Positions 23,934 to 35,319 are shown, counted from the stretch's first letter. The stretch is 64,000 nt of DNA from Aquilaria yunnanensis (GCA_039654915.1 CM077596.1:2604001-2668000), one strand, 5' to 3'. Program-made: numbers and translations. The notes: generated by a model not told the origin, from the sequence alone.

Positions 23934-26775
23934 TGTTACCACCTCATAAAATGGGAGAATTACAAGTATGTCATAATGGCTAAAAACCATTATATTGTGT
24001 AATTCTCACCATAGTGATTGAAGTGTGAGGGGTAAAAGGCATAATCAATATCTCCTCAAAAGTGTTCCAAGTTGGCAACTTGGTCCCCAAGAAAAGCCTT
24101 AAGGATTGCTTGTTTGTCAAGCAACCTATGGACTTTTTTGTAAGATTTTGGAAATTCGGGTACCCAATTGCAAAACTTTCACAAAAGAGATTTAGAGAGT
24201 TATGAGAGGAATATGAATGGTATGAAAGTGCTATTGGAGGACCAAATTACTCATGGAAGATAACTAAAGACAAAGAAAACACAAAAAGGCATAAAGGACC
24301 TAAGTGTCCTAGTGTAAGCCTTATGATGTGTACGTTTTTGACTTAAGTCAAATGGAGCAATTTGGAGTTTTCCCACTATGGGGGAGGCAGCCAAGGCTTG
24401 ATAATTAGTCAACATTGGTGGGCACATGTGTACCAATGAGTTTAAGACAAAGAGACCATAATTAATGGGAAGGAAAATGACATAAAGCAAGGTTAAGCTT
24501 GTTAAGTGTCTTTTGTGCCCTTAAGCTCATTTAAGGCCATTCAAGTGGCCAAATCACTTATCCTACTCAAGGGATGGCTGGCCAAAGCATGGCAAGAAAG
24601 TCAAATGTGGGCCAAGAAATGAAGACTAAGAAACCATGGTCTTGTAGCAAGGAAAATGACATAAAGCTTAACTAAGGCTATTAAGTGTGTTTTGTGCACT
24701 AAAGTCTTTATAAGTGGTTATCTTTGTCTTTATCTCCCACATTTGGTTTCTTCCAGCAGAAAAAACGTAGCTTCTCCACCCCCACACTTATTCCATAGCC
24801 ACCATACCTCCAAGATTAAAATTGAAGGCAAAAGAAAGCAAGAAAGGGCAATTGGAAGCTATGTGGTGCTAAAACTTGGGTGCACCTAGGATCAAGCTCC
24901 AATTTCAGCATACACTCAAGGTAAGGGTTCTCTTGCTCTCATGGACTGTTTTCTGTAATTTTCAAGCAACCATGGAGCAAGGGCTAAGCTTGGAAGAGAG
25001 CCATGAGCTTGATGAACCAAGCTTAGTGAGGGGAGTGCACTTATTGAAGGTTTTGTGACCTACTGTCAAGTGTACAAAGATGGCAGTGAAATAAGAGTTT
25101 TCTAAAGTTTCCTGGATTGTTTACTGTATTTCCAAACATCCATGAAGCTAAGACCATGCTTGGAAGAGAGCAAAAAGCTCTAGGAACCAAGTATGGGTTA
25201 ATGGAAAAGAAGCATGGCAAGGTTTCGGCCTTAGTGTTACCATGCTAAAGATGGCAGTAAGAAAGAAGGGTTTCTAGAGCCCAAAGTTAGTACTAACTAC
25301 TGTTAAAATTCTCCTAAGGCCAAGCATTAGCTTGAGGAGGGCTGCCATAGTGACTTATTTAAGTTTATTGCATGTTTTACGGACTAACCTATGGTTATTG
25401 TTGTTGCTGCATTTCATGTGTTTGTTTGTTGTGAATGGCTGCTGCATTTGGTTGCTATATCTTGTATATATGCATTGTGGTTTTTGTGTTTTAGTGTCTT
25501 TGGATGCAGGTTTTAATGAGGATCACATTACCTTAAGAAACCAAGTGCTACCCTTACTAAGTTTCTCAATGAAACTTACTCCCCTCAATTCTGTCATTTC
25601 AGGTCCAGCAGAATGATCACCTTCAAACTAACCTTTGTGGTTTGAGTTTTGATCTGAAATTTCAGGTACATGAACTTCCATGTGTCTAGTTATGATCTGG
25701 AAATTTTGGTGATTTTAGGAGCACATTTGGTAATTTTAATGGTGGTACTTACTGTGTTGTGCAGCAGCTGTCCAGCATCCTATTTATGGAGTCCATTGCA
25801 TTTCAGGCACTCCTGTAACTTAGGGTGCGTATTTAGCTGAGTTAAGAACATATTGTAGTGCATGTATGCATGTACATGTAGTGTATGAAAAATGAGACAA
25901 GTATGTGAACATTTGAGTAATGTTTTGGCTATGTAAGTGATGTGGCGCAAAGCTGCCTAAGTGTGAATAATGGGCTGCTTACTTGTAAATTCTGTTTTGG
26001 CCACATAAAGTTGTTAAATGCAAGGGAATTTATTTCCTTTGTGTATTGGACATATATGGGATAGCCTTGGAGGGATTTCCCCTTGTCAATGAAGTGTTTA
26101 CATACCTATGAAATTTTGTATGGGCAAAATGGTCCAAAAGTTGCCAGAATTTCGACTCTGGACATAAAGTTTAATATCTCCATGTGTAGAATGAAACTTG
26201 GTATGAAATTTTGACCACACCTAGAGGACATATAGAGGGTTAACTTGGATTTGGAATTTCTGGATTCAGAGCCCTGTAGCCAAAGATATGATGTTGCAAA
26301 GTTGGCTGAGTTACTGTTCATTTGGTCAGAATTTCGTAACCAACTTAAAAAATCCATAACTTGGTCCATAGGTGGGCTATTGATGTAAAAAAAAATTCCT
26401 TGGTTCGCTCTAAGTCTCTACTTGATAATGGAGCAAAGAAAACAGGGGGCTATGTGGCTAGAATGATACAGTTTATTAGTGGAAGTTACAGGTGCAGTAG
26501 CTGGCCACTAGAATTTAATAAGATTGCCTAATGTGTGGTAGCCAGGATTAAGACTTGTGCTAGTGTTTTCCTTCTTTGCAGCCATGGTGTGCATGAAATG
26601 TGAATATGTGTGTGATGGTTGGACCAATATGCATGTATTTACATAGTGCCCAAGAGGGCCACTTGGGTATGTACACTAAGGGTAGTGTTCTGATGGCCTA
26701 CAGAACATTACCAATCCTGGGAATCTAAATGCACAATTTTGGCACCATAACTGTACTACCCCGGAGTGGGTAACA
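23934..26775 (+). repeat. 5' LTR of the gypsy element
   Basis: 2,842 bp, TGTTAC...GTAACA. It is offset from the 3' LTR by exactly 6,396 bp throughout. The short open frames inside it recur identically in the other LTR and are not genes. It supplies a stop codon to the SDR reading frame at 24000-24002 and may supply a polyadenylation site to SDR transcripts. Confidence 0.95.
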
Positions 26776-26780
26776 GAAGT

Positions 26781-26792
26781 TGGTATCAGAGC
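26781..26792 (+). other. Primer-binding site (initiator tRNA-Met)
   Basis: TGGTATCAGAGC lies five bases after the 5' LTR end. It is complementary to the 3' end of plant initiator tRNA-Met, the usual primer of chromovirus-type and many copia elements. Confidence 0.93.
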
Positions 26793-26952
26793 ATGGTCAG
26801 AGCATGGTTTACACATGTACATAGCATATAGTTGCATTGCATGCATCTACATACATGAACTCAGTTTGGTCAGCTGCTAGTGTCAAGTACCTTTAAAATG
26901 CCTATGATCTTTTTATGTGCTCTATGGTGAATCATCAATGCAAGAAGTAAAC

Positions 26953-28626
26953 ATGGTTGCCACAAGGAGAGGGGAACCACCCCGAAGGCCTCCTACTGAT
27001 TCTGGGCAAAAAAAAAAAAAAAAAAAAAATGGACAGAATAGAGGGAATCAAGGGCAACAAAGGGTACCAAACCCTGAAGTGCCTCAGGTTTGGTTAGAGC
27101 TTCAGAGAAACTTAGCTCTAATCAATGAGAACTTAGTAAGGCTTATTCAAGCACAACAGGAAGGAGTTTGAGTAGCTCTTGCAGAACCAGTTCGGGATGC
27201 ACAACAACAACCAGAAGAGGATACTAGGAACACATTTGAATATGTTCCTTCTGGAAGCTTAGAAGACACAAATGATGAGACCATTGAGGTGGAAGATGAT
27301 GATAGGAGAAATCCAAGAGGCAGAAGAGTAAGATCTAAGATTGGTCAGGTGTCTAGGACCAATCCCTCTATCTATGACCATTCCTCCACTAGGAATGAGA
27401 TTGAGGAAGGCCATGAGAGAAGATCCAGGAGAAGGCAGAGAGATCATGGTGAGCATCACCATAAAGAGGACTCTCAAATATCCAGGAGACATAGATCAGA
27501 GGATCTATAAGGCCTAGATGAGGTCAGATTGTTGGAGTGGTTAATCTTCATTGAAAAAATGTTTGAGAGGATGCCACTCATCTCCACCAAGAGAGTGTCA
27601 CTAGCTACCTACAATCTGGTAAGCAGTGCAGAGATGTGGTGGAGAAATACCAGAGATAGGTATGCTTTCTAGAATGGCAGAAGGCCAGGAAGAGATATTG
27701 AGATGAGCTGGCCAGAGTTCACACAGCTGTTCCAGGAACAGTACATCAGTGATGCCATCAAGGATATGAAGCAAGCTGAATTTGATGCTCTAAGGCAGGA
27801 CGACCTTAGTGTCCTAGAGTATGAGCACAAATTCAATCAGTTGGTGAGGTATGCTCCTCAGTATCATGGATTGAAGGAGTTGAAGGCCAAAAGATTTGTC
27901 AGAGGCCTAAAGTCAAACATTAGAAAGGTTGTTAGACCTTTTGGAGCAGTTACATATTATGAAGCAGTGCAGCAAGCTCTATTAGTAAAGCAAGAAGAGT
28001 ATGAGACTAAGTACTTTCCCAGTCGACCAGGGGAAAGTAGTCAAGCAGGAGGCAATCAAAAGGAGCCACCACATGACAAGGGAATTGCCAAGAGTTCCCA
28101 TCTTGGTGGTAAGGGCAAGGTTAAGGGGAAGTTCCTTGGCCTAAGGTGCCCTAAATGCAAGAAGTTTCATGGAAAGAAACCTTGCTATTTTGACACCCAA
28201 GCGTGTCTAAGATGTGGATCCATGGATCATTGGATCAAAGACTGCCCACAGGCTCAAAGGAGGCCAGAAGACCAAGGTCCAGTCAGGCCTATTGGGGCAG
28301 GGCCTAGAGGGGGAGCACCTAGGGAGGGACAGCAGAGGCCGGTTCCTCCAGTGCCTCAGCCTCCAGTGCAAAGAGCTGGCAGAGTCTTCCAAGTGCAGAG
28401 GCTAGAGACATCAGAGCAGGGAGGAGCACTAAGAGGTTACATCTACCTTAATGGTATGTCTATTAGTGTTCCGTTTGATACTAGTGCATCTGTGTCTATA
28501 GTGGCTAGGAAATTTATTGAAGCCATGAAATTGCCTATGAAAATCATGACTAGGATATCCTTAGTGAAAACAGCAGGTAGTCAATGTCTTTCACTAATGA
28601 CCTCGCTAAGGATTATGAGCTGGTAG
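26953..28626 (+). pseudogene. gag and protease remnant of the gypsy element
   Basis: The frame opens at ATG 26953 (MVATRRGEPP) and is interrupted by in-frame stops at 27169, 27508 and about 27671, without a frame change. A 22-A tract lies at about 27007-27028. Downstream are the retrotransposon gag core (27703-28020), a CX2C-rich stretch and a CCHC zinc knuckle CLRCGSMDHWIKDC (about 28204-28245). An aspartic protease follows with FDTSAS at about 28480, where the usual D-S/T-G triad has Ser instead of Gly. A frameshift near 28590 precedes the stop at 28624-28626. Confidence 0.88.
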
Positions 28627-29867
28627 TATGAAAGACTAAGGATATGACTAATCTGCTAGTGTTGGATATTCCTAAATATGATTTAGTGCTGGGTATGAAT
28701 TGGCTTGCTATGCATAGTATAAGAATTGATTGTGCTAAGATGGAAATCACATTGCCTGATGGTGAAGTGCATGCATTAGTGAATTCTAAGGAATTAGTGT
28801 ATGAAATGCATGACATGGAGCTAGAGGTACTAGATGAGATACCTGTGATTTCTGAGCATGATTACTGTTAAGCATTGAGTCAATTGCACTATGAAGAAGA
28901 AGTGGATAGAATACCTATAGTGAGAGACTTTCCACAAGTCTTTCCTAAAGACTTGCCAGGTATTCTTCCACAAAGGGAGATTGAGTTTGAGATCAAGTTA
29001 CAATCAGGAGCTAGTCCAATATCCATACCCCCTTATGGAATGCCAATCACAGAGATGAATGAGCTCAAGAAACAACTTGATGAACTTCTTGGAAAAGGGT
29101 TCATAAGGCCAAGTGTTTCACCATGGGAAGCTCCTGTTCTCTTTGTGAAAAAGAAAGATAGATCTTTGAGACTATGCATTGACTACAGGAAGCTTAATGC
29201 AGTGACTATCAAGAACAAGTATCCACTCCCTAAGATTGAGGATCTGTTTGATCAACTCAAGGGAGCTAAAATCTTCTCCAATATGGATTTGAGTTCTGGA
29301 TACTTCCAGTTAAGAGTAAAAGAAGAGGACATTCCTAAGACTGCATTCAGGACCAGATATGGGCATTATGAGTACGTAATCATGCCATTTGGTTTGACTA
29401 ATGCCCCAGCTGCTTTCATGGACTTGATGAACAGGGTGTTCACACCACATCTGGACAAATTTGTGGTTGTGTTCATTGATGACATCCTAGTGTATTTCAA
29501 GGATGAAAATGAACATGAACATCATCTGAAGATTGTCTTAAAGACTCTGTTGCAGCATCAGCTTTATGCCAAGTGATCCAAGTGTGAATTTTGGATAAAG
29601 GAAGTGTCTTTCCTAGGACACATCATAGATGCACAAGGCCTTAAGGCAGACCCTGAAAAGGTCAAGGCAGTGCAAGAGTGGGAAAGACCAGGGACTCTGA
29701 AGAAAATCAGAAGTTTCCTAGGATTAGCTGGATACTACAGGAGATGTATATCAGGCTTTTCCATGATTGCCTCAGTTCTTACTCATCTGACCAAGAAGGG
29801 TCAAAGATTTAGTGGACTGAGAAGTGTGAAAAGGATTTCTGGAGAGGAAAAAGGTTCCTTGTATTAA
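28627..29867 (+). pseudogene. Reverse transcriptase remnant of the gypsy element
   Basis: This lies in a different frame from gag, with stops at about 28630, 28869 and 29574. The RT core at 28875-29576 shows the Ty3/gypsy order: [17 protein letters not shown], then [10 protein letters not shown], then [10 protein letters not shown], then FIDDIL with the two catalytic Asp. After the stop at 29574 the connection region continues (FLGHIIDAQG, then IRSFLGLAGYYRR). A frameshift near 29808 leads to WTEKCEKDF, the usual start of the RNase H linker, after which the RNase H domain is missing. Confidence 0.9.
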
Positions 29868-29935
29868 TCTTATGCCTACAAGCAAGGATTACTGTACCTC
29901 AAGGACCGAATCTATGTGCCTAAAAGACCAAGTTA

Positions 29936-30309
29936 GCTACAAGATACATAGGTCCTTATGAGATCTTGGACAGAGTTGGCAAGGTAGCATACAGGTTAGC
30001 TCTATTGCCAAGCATGTCAAGTGTTCATAATGTTTTTCACATCAGTATGCTTAAGAAGTGTCTATTGGACACAAAGCATGCTATTGTAGTGGAAGACATA
30101 CAGTTGGAACCCAACTTGACATATGAAGAGAAACCTATAGCTATCTTAGCCAAGGATACCAGAAGGTTAAGAAACAAACATATTCCCATGGTTAAAGTTC
30201 AGTGGTCACACCACTCTGAAAGAGAAGCAACCTGGGAAACTGAAAAAGACCTTATGGAAAGGTATCCTGAAGAATACCCGAAGCTAAAGACTATTTTGGA
30301 GGACCAAAA
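29936..30309 (+). pseudogene. Integrase C-terminal and chromodomain remnant
   Basis: It begins ATRYIGPYEILDRVG and continues YRLALLP and VFHISMLKK, the integrase C-terminal domain of gypsy elements. A chromodomain-like stretch follows (VQWSHHSEREATWE, then YPEEYPKL). Just before it, about 29885-29930 reads GLLYLKDRIYVPK, the region ahead of the integrase zinc finger. So RNase H is lost at one junction (about 29860-29885) and the zinc finger plus DDE core at another (about 29925-29936). The open frame runs on through the polypurine tract into the LTR. Confidence 0.85.
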
Positions 30310-30315
30310 ATTTTT

Positions 30316-30329
30316 AAGGGGGGGAGGAT
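30316..30329 (+). other. Polypurine tract
   Basis: AAGGGGGGGAGGAT directly abuts the 3' LTR start (TGTTAC at 30330). This is the expected plus-strand primer site of an LTR retrotransposon. Confidence 0.9.
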
Positions 30330-33171
30330 TGTTACCACCTCATAAAATGGGAGAATTACAAGTATGTCATAATGGCTAAAAACCATTATATTGTGTAATT
30401 CTCACCATAGTGATTGAAGTGTGAGGGGTAAAAGGCATAATCAACATCTCCTCAAAAGTGTTCCAAGTTGGCAACTTGGTCCCCAAGAAAAGCCTTAAGG
30501 ATTGCTTGTTTGTCAAGCAACCTATGGACTTTTTTGTAAGATTTTGGAAATTCGGGTACCCAATTGCAAAACTTTCACAAAAGAGATTTAGAGAGTTATG
30601 AGAGGAATATGAATGGTATGAAAGTGCTATTGGAGGACCAAATTACTCATGGAAGATAACTAAAGACAAAGAAAACACAAAAAGGCATAAAGGACCTAAG
30701 TGTCCTAGTGTAAGCCTTATGATGTGTACGTTTTTGACTTAAGTCAAATGGAGCAATTTGGAGTTTTCCCACTATGGGGGAGGCAGCCAAGGCTTGATAA
30801 TTAGTCAACATTGGTGGGCACATGTGTACCAATGAGTTTAAGACAAAGAGACCATAATTAATGGGAAGGAAAATGACATAAAGCAAGGTTAAGCTTGTTA
30901 AGTGTCTTTTGTGCCCTTAAGCTCATTTAAGGCCATTCAAGTGGCCAAATCACTTATCCTACTCAAGGGATGGCTGGCCAAAGCATGGCAAGAAAGTCAA
31001 ATGTGGGCCAAGAAATGAAGACTAAGAAACCATGGTCTTGTAGCAAGGAAAATGACATAAAGCTTAACTAAGGCTATTAAGTGTGTTTTGTGCACTAAAG
31101 TCTTTATAAGTGGTTATCTTTGTCTTTATCTCCCACATTTGGTTTCTTCCAGCAGAAAAAACGTAGCTTCTCCACCCCCACACTTATTCCATAGCCACCA
31201 TACCTCCAAGATTAAAATTGAAGGCAAAAGAAAGCAAGAAAGGGCAATTGGAAGCTATGTGGTGCTAAAACTTGGGTGCACCTAGGATCAAGCTCCAATT
31301 TCAGCATACACTCAAGGTAAGGGTTCTCTTGCTCTCATGGACTGTTTTCTGTAATTTTCAAGCAACCATGGAGCAAGGGCTAAGCTTGGAAGAGAGCCAT
31401 GAGCTTGATGAACCAAGCTTAGTGAGGGGAGTGCACTTATTGAAGGTTTTGTGACCTACTGTCAAGTGTACAAAGATGGCAGTGAAATAAGAGTTTTCTA
31501 AAGTTTCCTGGATTGTTTACTGTATTTCCAAACATCCATGAAGCTAAGACCATGCTTGGAAGAGAGCAAAAAGCTCTAGGAACCAAGTATGGGTTAATGG
31601 AAAAGAAGCATGGCAAGGTTTCGGCCTTAGTGTTACCATGCTAAAGATGGCAGTAAGAAAGAAGGGTTTCTAGAGCCCAAAGTTAGTACTAACTACTGTT
31701 AAAATTCTCCTAAGGCCAAGCATTAGCTTGAGGAGGGCTGCCATAGTGACTTATTTAAGTTTATTGCATGTTTTACGGACTAACCTATGGTTATTGTTGT
31801 TGCTGCATTTCATGTGTTTGTTTGTTGTGAATGGCTGCTGCATTTGGTTGCTATATCTTGTATATATGCATTGTGGTTTTTGTGTTTTAGTGTCTTTGGA
31901 TGCAGGTTTTAATGAGGATCACATTACCTTAAGAAACCAAGTGCTACCCTTACTAAGTTTCTCAATGAAACTTACTCCCCTCAATTCTGTCATTTCAGGT
32001 CCAGCAGAATGATCACCTTCAAACTAACCTTTGTGGTTTGAGTTTTGATCTGAAATTTCAGGTACATGAACTTCCATGTGTCTAGTTATGATCTGGAAAT
32101 TTTGGTGATTTTAGGAGCACATTTGGTAATTTTAATGGTGGTACTTACTGTGTTGTGCAGCAGCTGTCCAGCATCCTATTTATGGAGTCCATTGCATTTC
32201 AGGCACTCCTGTAACTTAGGGTGCGTATTTAGCTGAGTTAAGAACATATTGTAGTGCATGTATGCATGTACATGTAGTGTATGAAAAATGAGACAAGTAT
32301 GTGAACATTTGAGTAATGTTTTGGCTATGTAAGTGATGTGGCGCAAAGCTGCCTAAGTGTGAATAATGGGCTGCTTACTTGTAAATTCTGTTTTGGCCAC
32401 ATAAAGTTGTTAAATGCAAGGGAATTTATTTCCTTTGTGTATTGGACATATATGGGATAGCCTTGGAGGGATTTCCCCTTGTCAATGAAGTGTTTACATA
32501 CCTATGAAATTTTGTATGGGCAAAATGGTCCAAAAGTTGCCAGAATTTCGACTCTGGACATAAAGTTTAATATCTCCATGTGTAGAATGAAACTTGGTAT
32601 GAAATTTTGACCACACCTAGAGGACATATAGAGGGTTAACTTGGATTTGGAATTTCTGGATTCAGAGCCCTGTAGCCAAAGATATGATGTTGCAAAGTTG
32701 GCTGAGTTACTGTTCATTTGGTCAGAATTTCGTAACCAACTTAAAAAATCCATAACTTGGTCCATAGGTGGGCTATTGATGTAAAAAAAAATTCCTTGGT
32801 TCGCTCTAAGTCTCTACTTGATAATGGAGCAAAGAAAACAGGGGGCTATGTGGCTAGAATGATACAGTTTATTAGTGGAAGTTACAGGTGCAGTAGCTGG
32901 CCACTAGAATTTAATAAGATTGCCTAATGTGTGGTAGCCAGGATTAAGACTTGTGCTAGTGTTTTCCTTCTTTGCAGCCATGGTGTGTATGAAATGTGAA
33001 TATGTGTGTGATGGTTGGACCAATATGCATGTATTTACATAGTGCCCAAGAGGGCCACTTGGGTATGTACACTAAGGGTAGTGTTCTGATGGCCTACAGA
33101 ACATTACCAATCCTGGGAATCTAAATGCACAATTTTGGCACCATAACTGTACTACCCCGGAGTGGGTAACA
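30330..33171 (+). repeat. 3' LTR of the gypsy element
   Basis: 2,842 bp, co-linear with the 5' LTR. It ends GTAACA and is followed by the second GTTTC. Its terminal sequence joins the detached SDR C-terminus. Confidence 0.95.
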
Positions 33172-33173
33172 GT

Positions 33174-33290
33174 TTCTCTATCGCCAATCACACCTTTGGC
33201 CTTTTCAAGTATCCTGATCAAGACCACTCAGATGTTATGCCATCATCTTTGATTCAGGCGTTTAGTTTAAAATCAATTGGTGATATATAG
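33174..33290 (+). pseudogene. Detached C-terminal end of the SDR gene
   Basis: This begins within the duplicated target site (GTTTC, 33172-33176). It is open for FSIANHTFGLF and on to TAG at 33288-33290, the expected continuation of IDGGF in SDR110C enzymes. It has no start codon or promoter of its own beyond the adjoining 3' LTR, so it is probably not translated alone. Confidence 0.9.
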
Positions 33291-34457
33291 ATAATTCTTA
33301 CATTGTACAAAACAATGCAAGATCCGGTTGCTTATCAATGTGATTTTCGTCTCTCTCTATCTGGGATGAAGTACCTTTTTTTTTTTTTTTGTGGGACATG
33401 TAATGCCATTCAAGTTCATTTCTGGTTATTTGTAAAGTTCGTAATCCGATGTCTAAAATATATTATCCAAGGCTGCAAGCGTTAGTCACATGTTTTCGTA
33501 CTAACAAATTTGATTTTGATTTGGGCAAGTTCATTAAGTATAAAGAAACAAACAAACAGAGATAGATCGAAAGGAAGTTAGCTTGGTGGTGTTTATCGAG
33601 TCAAACAAAGCGACGACTAATTGGTACAAGGTCTTTTGAATAGATGGTTCCTAGAACACATTTGGTCTTGTTGGCCTTTTTTGCACCTAGGCTTGTCCAA
33701 GAACACATCACAACCTGGTTCTTCTGTAGTTTTTGCTGCCTTTGAAGGGATTTATATGGAGATAATTGAAAATGCGGTGGGCAATGACTGATGTGTTTGC
33801 TGGGGAATTCATTATCCATTTTTCCTCTCTAGAACCAAGGTAAGAATCTGTTGACCGTGAAAATCTTGTCTTCCTGGAAGATGATAGGATTTTGATGATT
33901 CATCGTTAATTACCCCAGATTTTTCCGACGTGACTGCAAGGGCAATCATAGGGGAAGTGACGAGTTTGATTAATGACCCAACACACGTCAAGTATTGGCT
34001 TAAATATGGAATAGTATTCGATATGGAATAGTATCCGAACTTCACCTATTGGATCACTTTAGGGTTCGAACTATGAACTGGTACAACTCAGGATTCATAC
34101 TTCTAAATTTAAGGCAGTTCAGTCCACAAAATAAGTTGGTCAGTCAGGTAAAATTATGTGTTCGGACGTCATTTGTCACCGTCTGATTAAGCTGATAGAC
34201 TTAGTCATGTCATTGCTTATGAAGATATACAAACTATGGCAAACAGTGTTCAAACGTGTGACTTTATCTGACTAACCAACTCACTTTCTGGGCTGAACCA
34301 TCCCAAACTCAGAGGTATAAGTTTTGAGTTATGCTAGTTCTTAATTTAGACCCTTAAATGAACCAGTATGTAAGGTTCGGGATACTGTTTCACATTTAAG
34401 CCTTAGATATTTTGATAAAATGCATATAATATCATCACACTTGGTATTTTTCCGCAG
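33291..34457. other. SDR 3' flank and unassigned sequence
   Basis: The first ~200 bp should hold the SDR 3' UTR; a 14-T tract is at about 33377-33390. Two minus-strand open frames (33601-33819 and 33812-34045) show no recognisable domain. Nothing else is supported. Confidence 0.4.
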
Positions 34458-34595
34458 TATGGTTTTGCTCCTGCAGGATTAACGAAGTCCACAACTTTTG
34501 ATTCACAACCAAATGAGCCAATTGAAGAAGATGTCCAGATGTCTGCAGACCCATTTGTGGTGCTCAATAAAGTTTCTGATCATTTTCTTAATTAA
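34458..34595 (+). pseudogene. Orphan exon-like fragment
   Basis: An acceptor-like stretch (gtatttttccgcag) is followed by 45 open codons reading YGFAPAGLTKSTTFD, then PIEEDVQMSADPFVVLNK, ending TAA at 34593-34595. A possible donor (aaa|gtttct) lies at 34571/34572. The composition (acidic, with DPFVVL) looks like real coding sequence. It faintly recalls low-complexity parts of plant auxilin-like J-domain proteins, which is an unchecked impression. No companion exons were recognised within 1 kb, so it is treated as a relic. Confidence 0.35.
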
Positions 34596-35127
34596 GGATA
34601 TATATCCCCGAATTACAACTTCAGTGCTCGAAATTTTGAAACCTTAAACTACCGTAAAGTTGGTCCTTTAATTTCAGGCTTGGTGATGAGATTAATTAGG
34701 ATGTTGGTGTAGGTATTGATAGGATTAAGCTTGTTTTCAAACTTGTTAAATGTAAAGCAGATAAAGGGAGCTGTGGCTGGAACTGAAACAATCTGCTTCG
34801 TCGATCACGTGTCAAATGCTTGAAGGAAACCTTACTGCCTTATTGGAAGTCTTTGCTCTAATTCTGTGTATTCATCAGAACAGGAAGCGCATTTCATGTA
34901 AGATACAATTAATAGCTTTTACATACAAGAATTATATAATCTCACAAATTAAACATTTGCATGTGTTTTGGGAATTCTGCTCTTTAATTTGATTCAAATT
35001 TAAATGGAAGATCGTTGCTGATGCAAATTCTAAATAATTAAAAAAAACATAGAATTTATCCAAAAAAAAGAGTAGGAAAAAAACCAAAGAACAGAAAAGC
35101 CGTAGAATCATCCCAACAAAATGCCTG

Positions 35128-35131
35128 AAAA
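35128..35131 (-). terminator. Pol III terminator of tRNA-Gly
   Basis: AAAA on the plus strand is TTTT on the transcribed minus strand, eight bases beyond the tRNA discriminator base. A run of four T is the normal RNA polymerase III stop. Confidence 0.75.
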
Positions 35132-35139
35132 GATAACGC

Positions 35140-35211
35140 TGCGTTTGCCGGGAGTCGAACCCGGGTCTATTGCTTGGAAGGCAATTATCCTAACCGTTGG
35201 ACTACAAACGC
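35140..35211 (-). tRNA. tRNA-Gly (anticodon TCC)
   Basis: A complete cloverleaf on the minus strand. The 7-bp acceptor pairs GCGTTTG with CAAACGC. The A-box region is TAGTCCAACGG. The anticodon stem-loop is ATTGC-CTTCCAA-GCAAT with anticodon TCC. The B box is GGTTCGACTCC. The discriminator base is A, and no CCA is encoded, as in nuclear genes. There is no intron. The upstream CAACAA motif is typical of plant tRNA genes and a T4 terminator follows. It reads Gly GGA codons. It is transcribed away from the PPR gene. Confidence 0.96.
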
Positions 35212-35238
35212 TTGTTGAGCCTGTTGAATTTGTTAGGC

Positions 35239-35254
35239 TTATAAAATATAAAAA
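35239..35254. promoter_or_regulatory. AT-rich core shared by tRNA-Gly and PPR promoters
   Basis: TTATAAAATATAAAAA can serve as a TATA-like element in both directions. It lies 28-43 bp upstream of the tRNA 5' end (35211, minus strand) and 66-81 bp upstream of the PPR ATG (35320). The entire divergent intergenic region is 108 bp. Its use by both polymerases is inferred from position. Confidence 0.45.
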
Positions 35255-35319
35255 TTGAAAATCCGATCACTCCCCTCGCCCCGATAAGGGGAACCAATTT
35301 CCCTTCTTCAGCTTCACAA

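Larger units (their letters stand above)
23934..33171 (+). mobile_element. Ty3/gypsy chromovirus-type LTR retrotransposon, young, non-autonomous
   Basis: The element is 9,238 bp in the same orientation as the SDR gene. It starts TGTTAC, ends GTAACA and has identical 5-bp target duplications GTTTC (23929-23933 and 33172-33176). The LTRs are 2,842 bp, with only two differences seen by eye (24049 T vs 30445 C; 26592 C vs 32988 T) and no net indel. The primer site fits initiator tRNA-Met, and a polypurine tract precedes the 3' LTR. The 3,554-bp interior keeps gag, protease and reverse transcriptase remnants and an integrase C-terminal/chromodomain segment. It lacks RNase H and the integrase catalytic core. 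Long LTRs plus a chromodomain suggest the Tekay/Del group. Several in-frame stops and two frameshifts show it must have moved with enzymes supplied by other copies. Confidence 0.95.
23056..33290 (+). pseudogene. Short-chain dehydrogenase/reductase (SDR110C type), broken by a retrotransposon
   Basis: A classical NAD(H)-dependent SDR resembling secoisolariciresinol dehydrogenase and related plant alcohol dehydrogenases; the substrate cannot be told. Exon 1 is 23056-23096 (13 codons plus two bases) and intron 23097-23197 (GT...AG, 101 bp). Exon 2 runs from 23198. The Rossmann motif TGGASGLG, the CNAG motif, the active-site Ser region and YTASK (YxxxK) are all present. The reading frame is open to codon 259 (the F of IDGGF), where a 9,238-bp LTR retrotransposon interrupts it. 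The last 37 codons and TAG resume at 33177-33290, so the uninterrupted gene would give 296 residues, the normal family size. As it stands the frame reads 22 residues into the LTR and stops at 24002 (281 residues). The protein would keep its catalytic residues but lose its native C-terminus, which helps form the substrate pocket and oligomer in this family. It may be functional in other haplotypes. Confidence 0.93.

Noticed and set aside
23934..24002. LTR-encoded IKWENYKY resembling chromodomain residues
   Set aside because: It is a chance reading of the LTR start in the SDR frame; the real chromodomain is at 30080-30290.
24251..26369. Short frames in the 5' LTR repeated exactly at 30647-32765
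   Set aside because: They are LTR sequence; exact repetition reflects LTR identity, not conserved genes.
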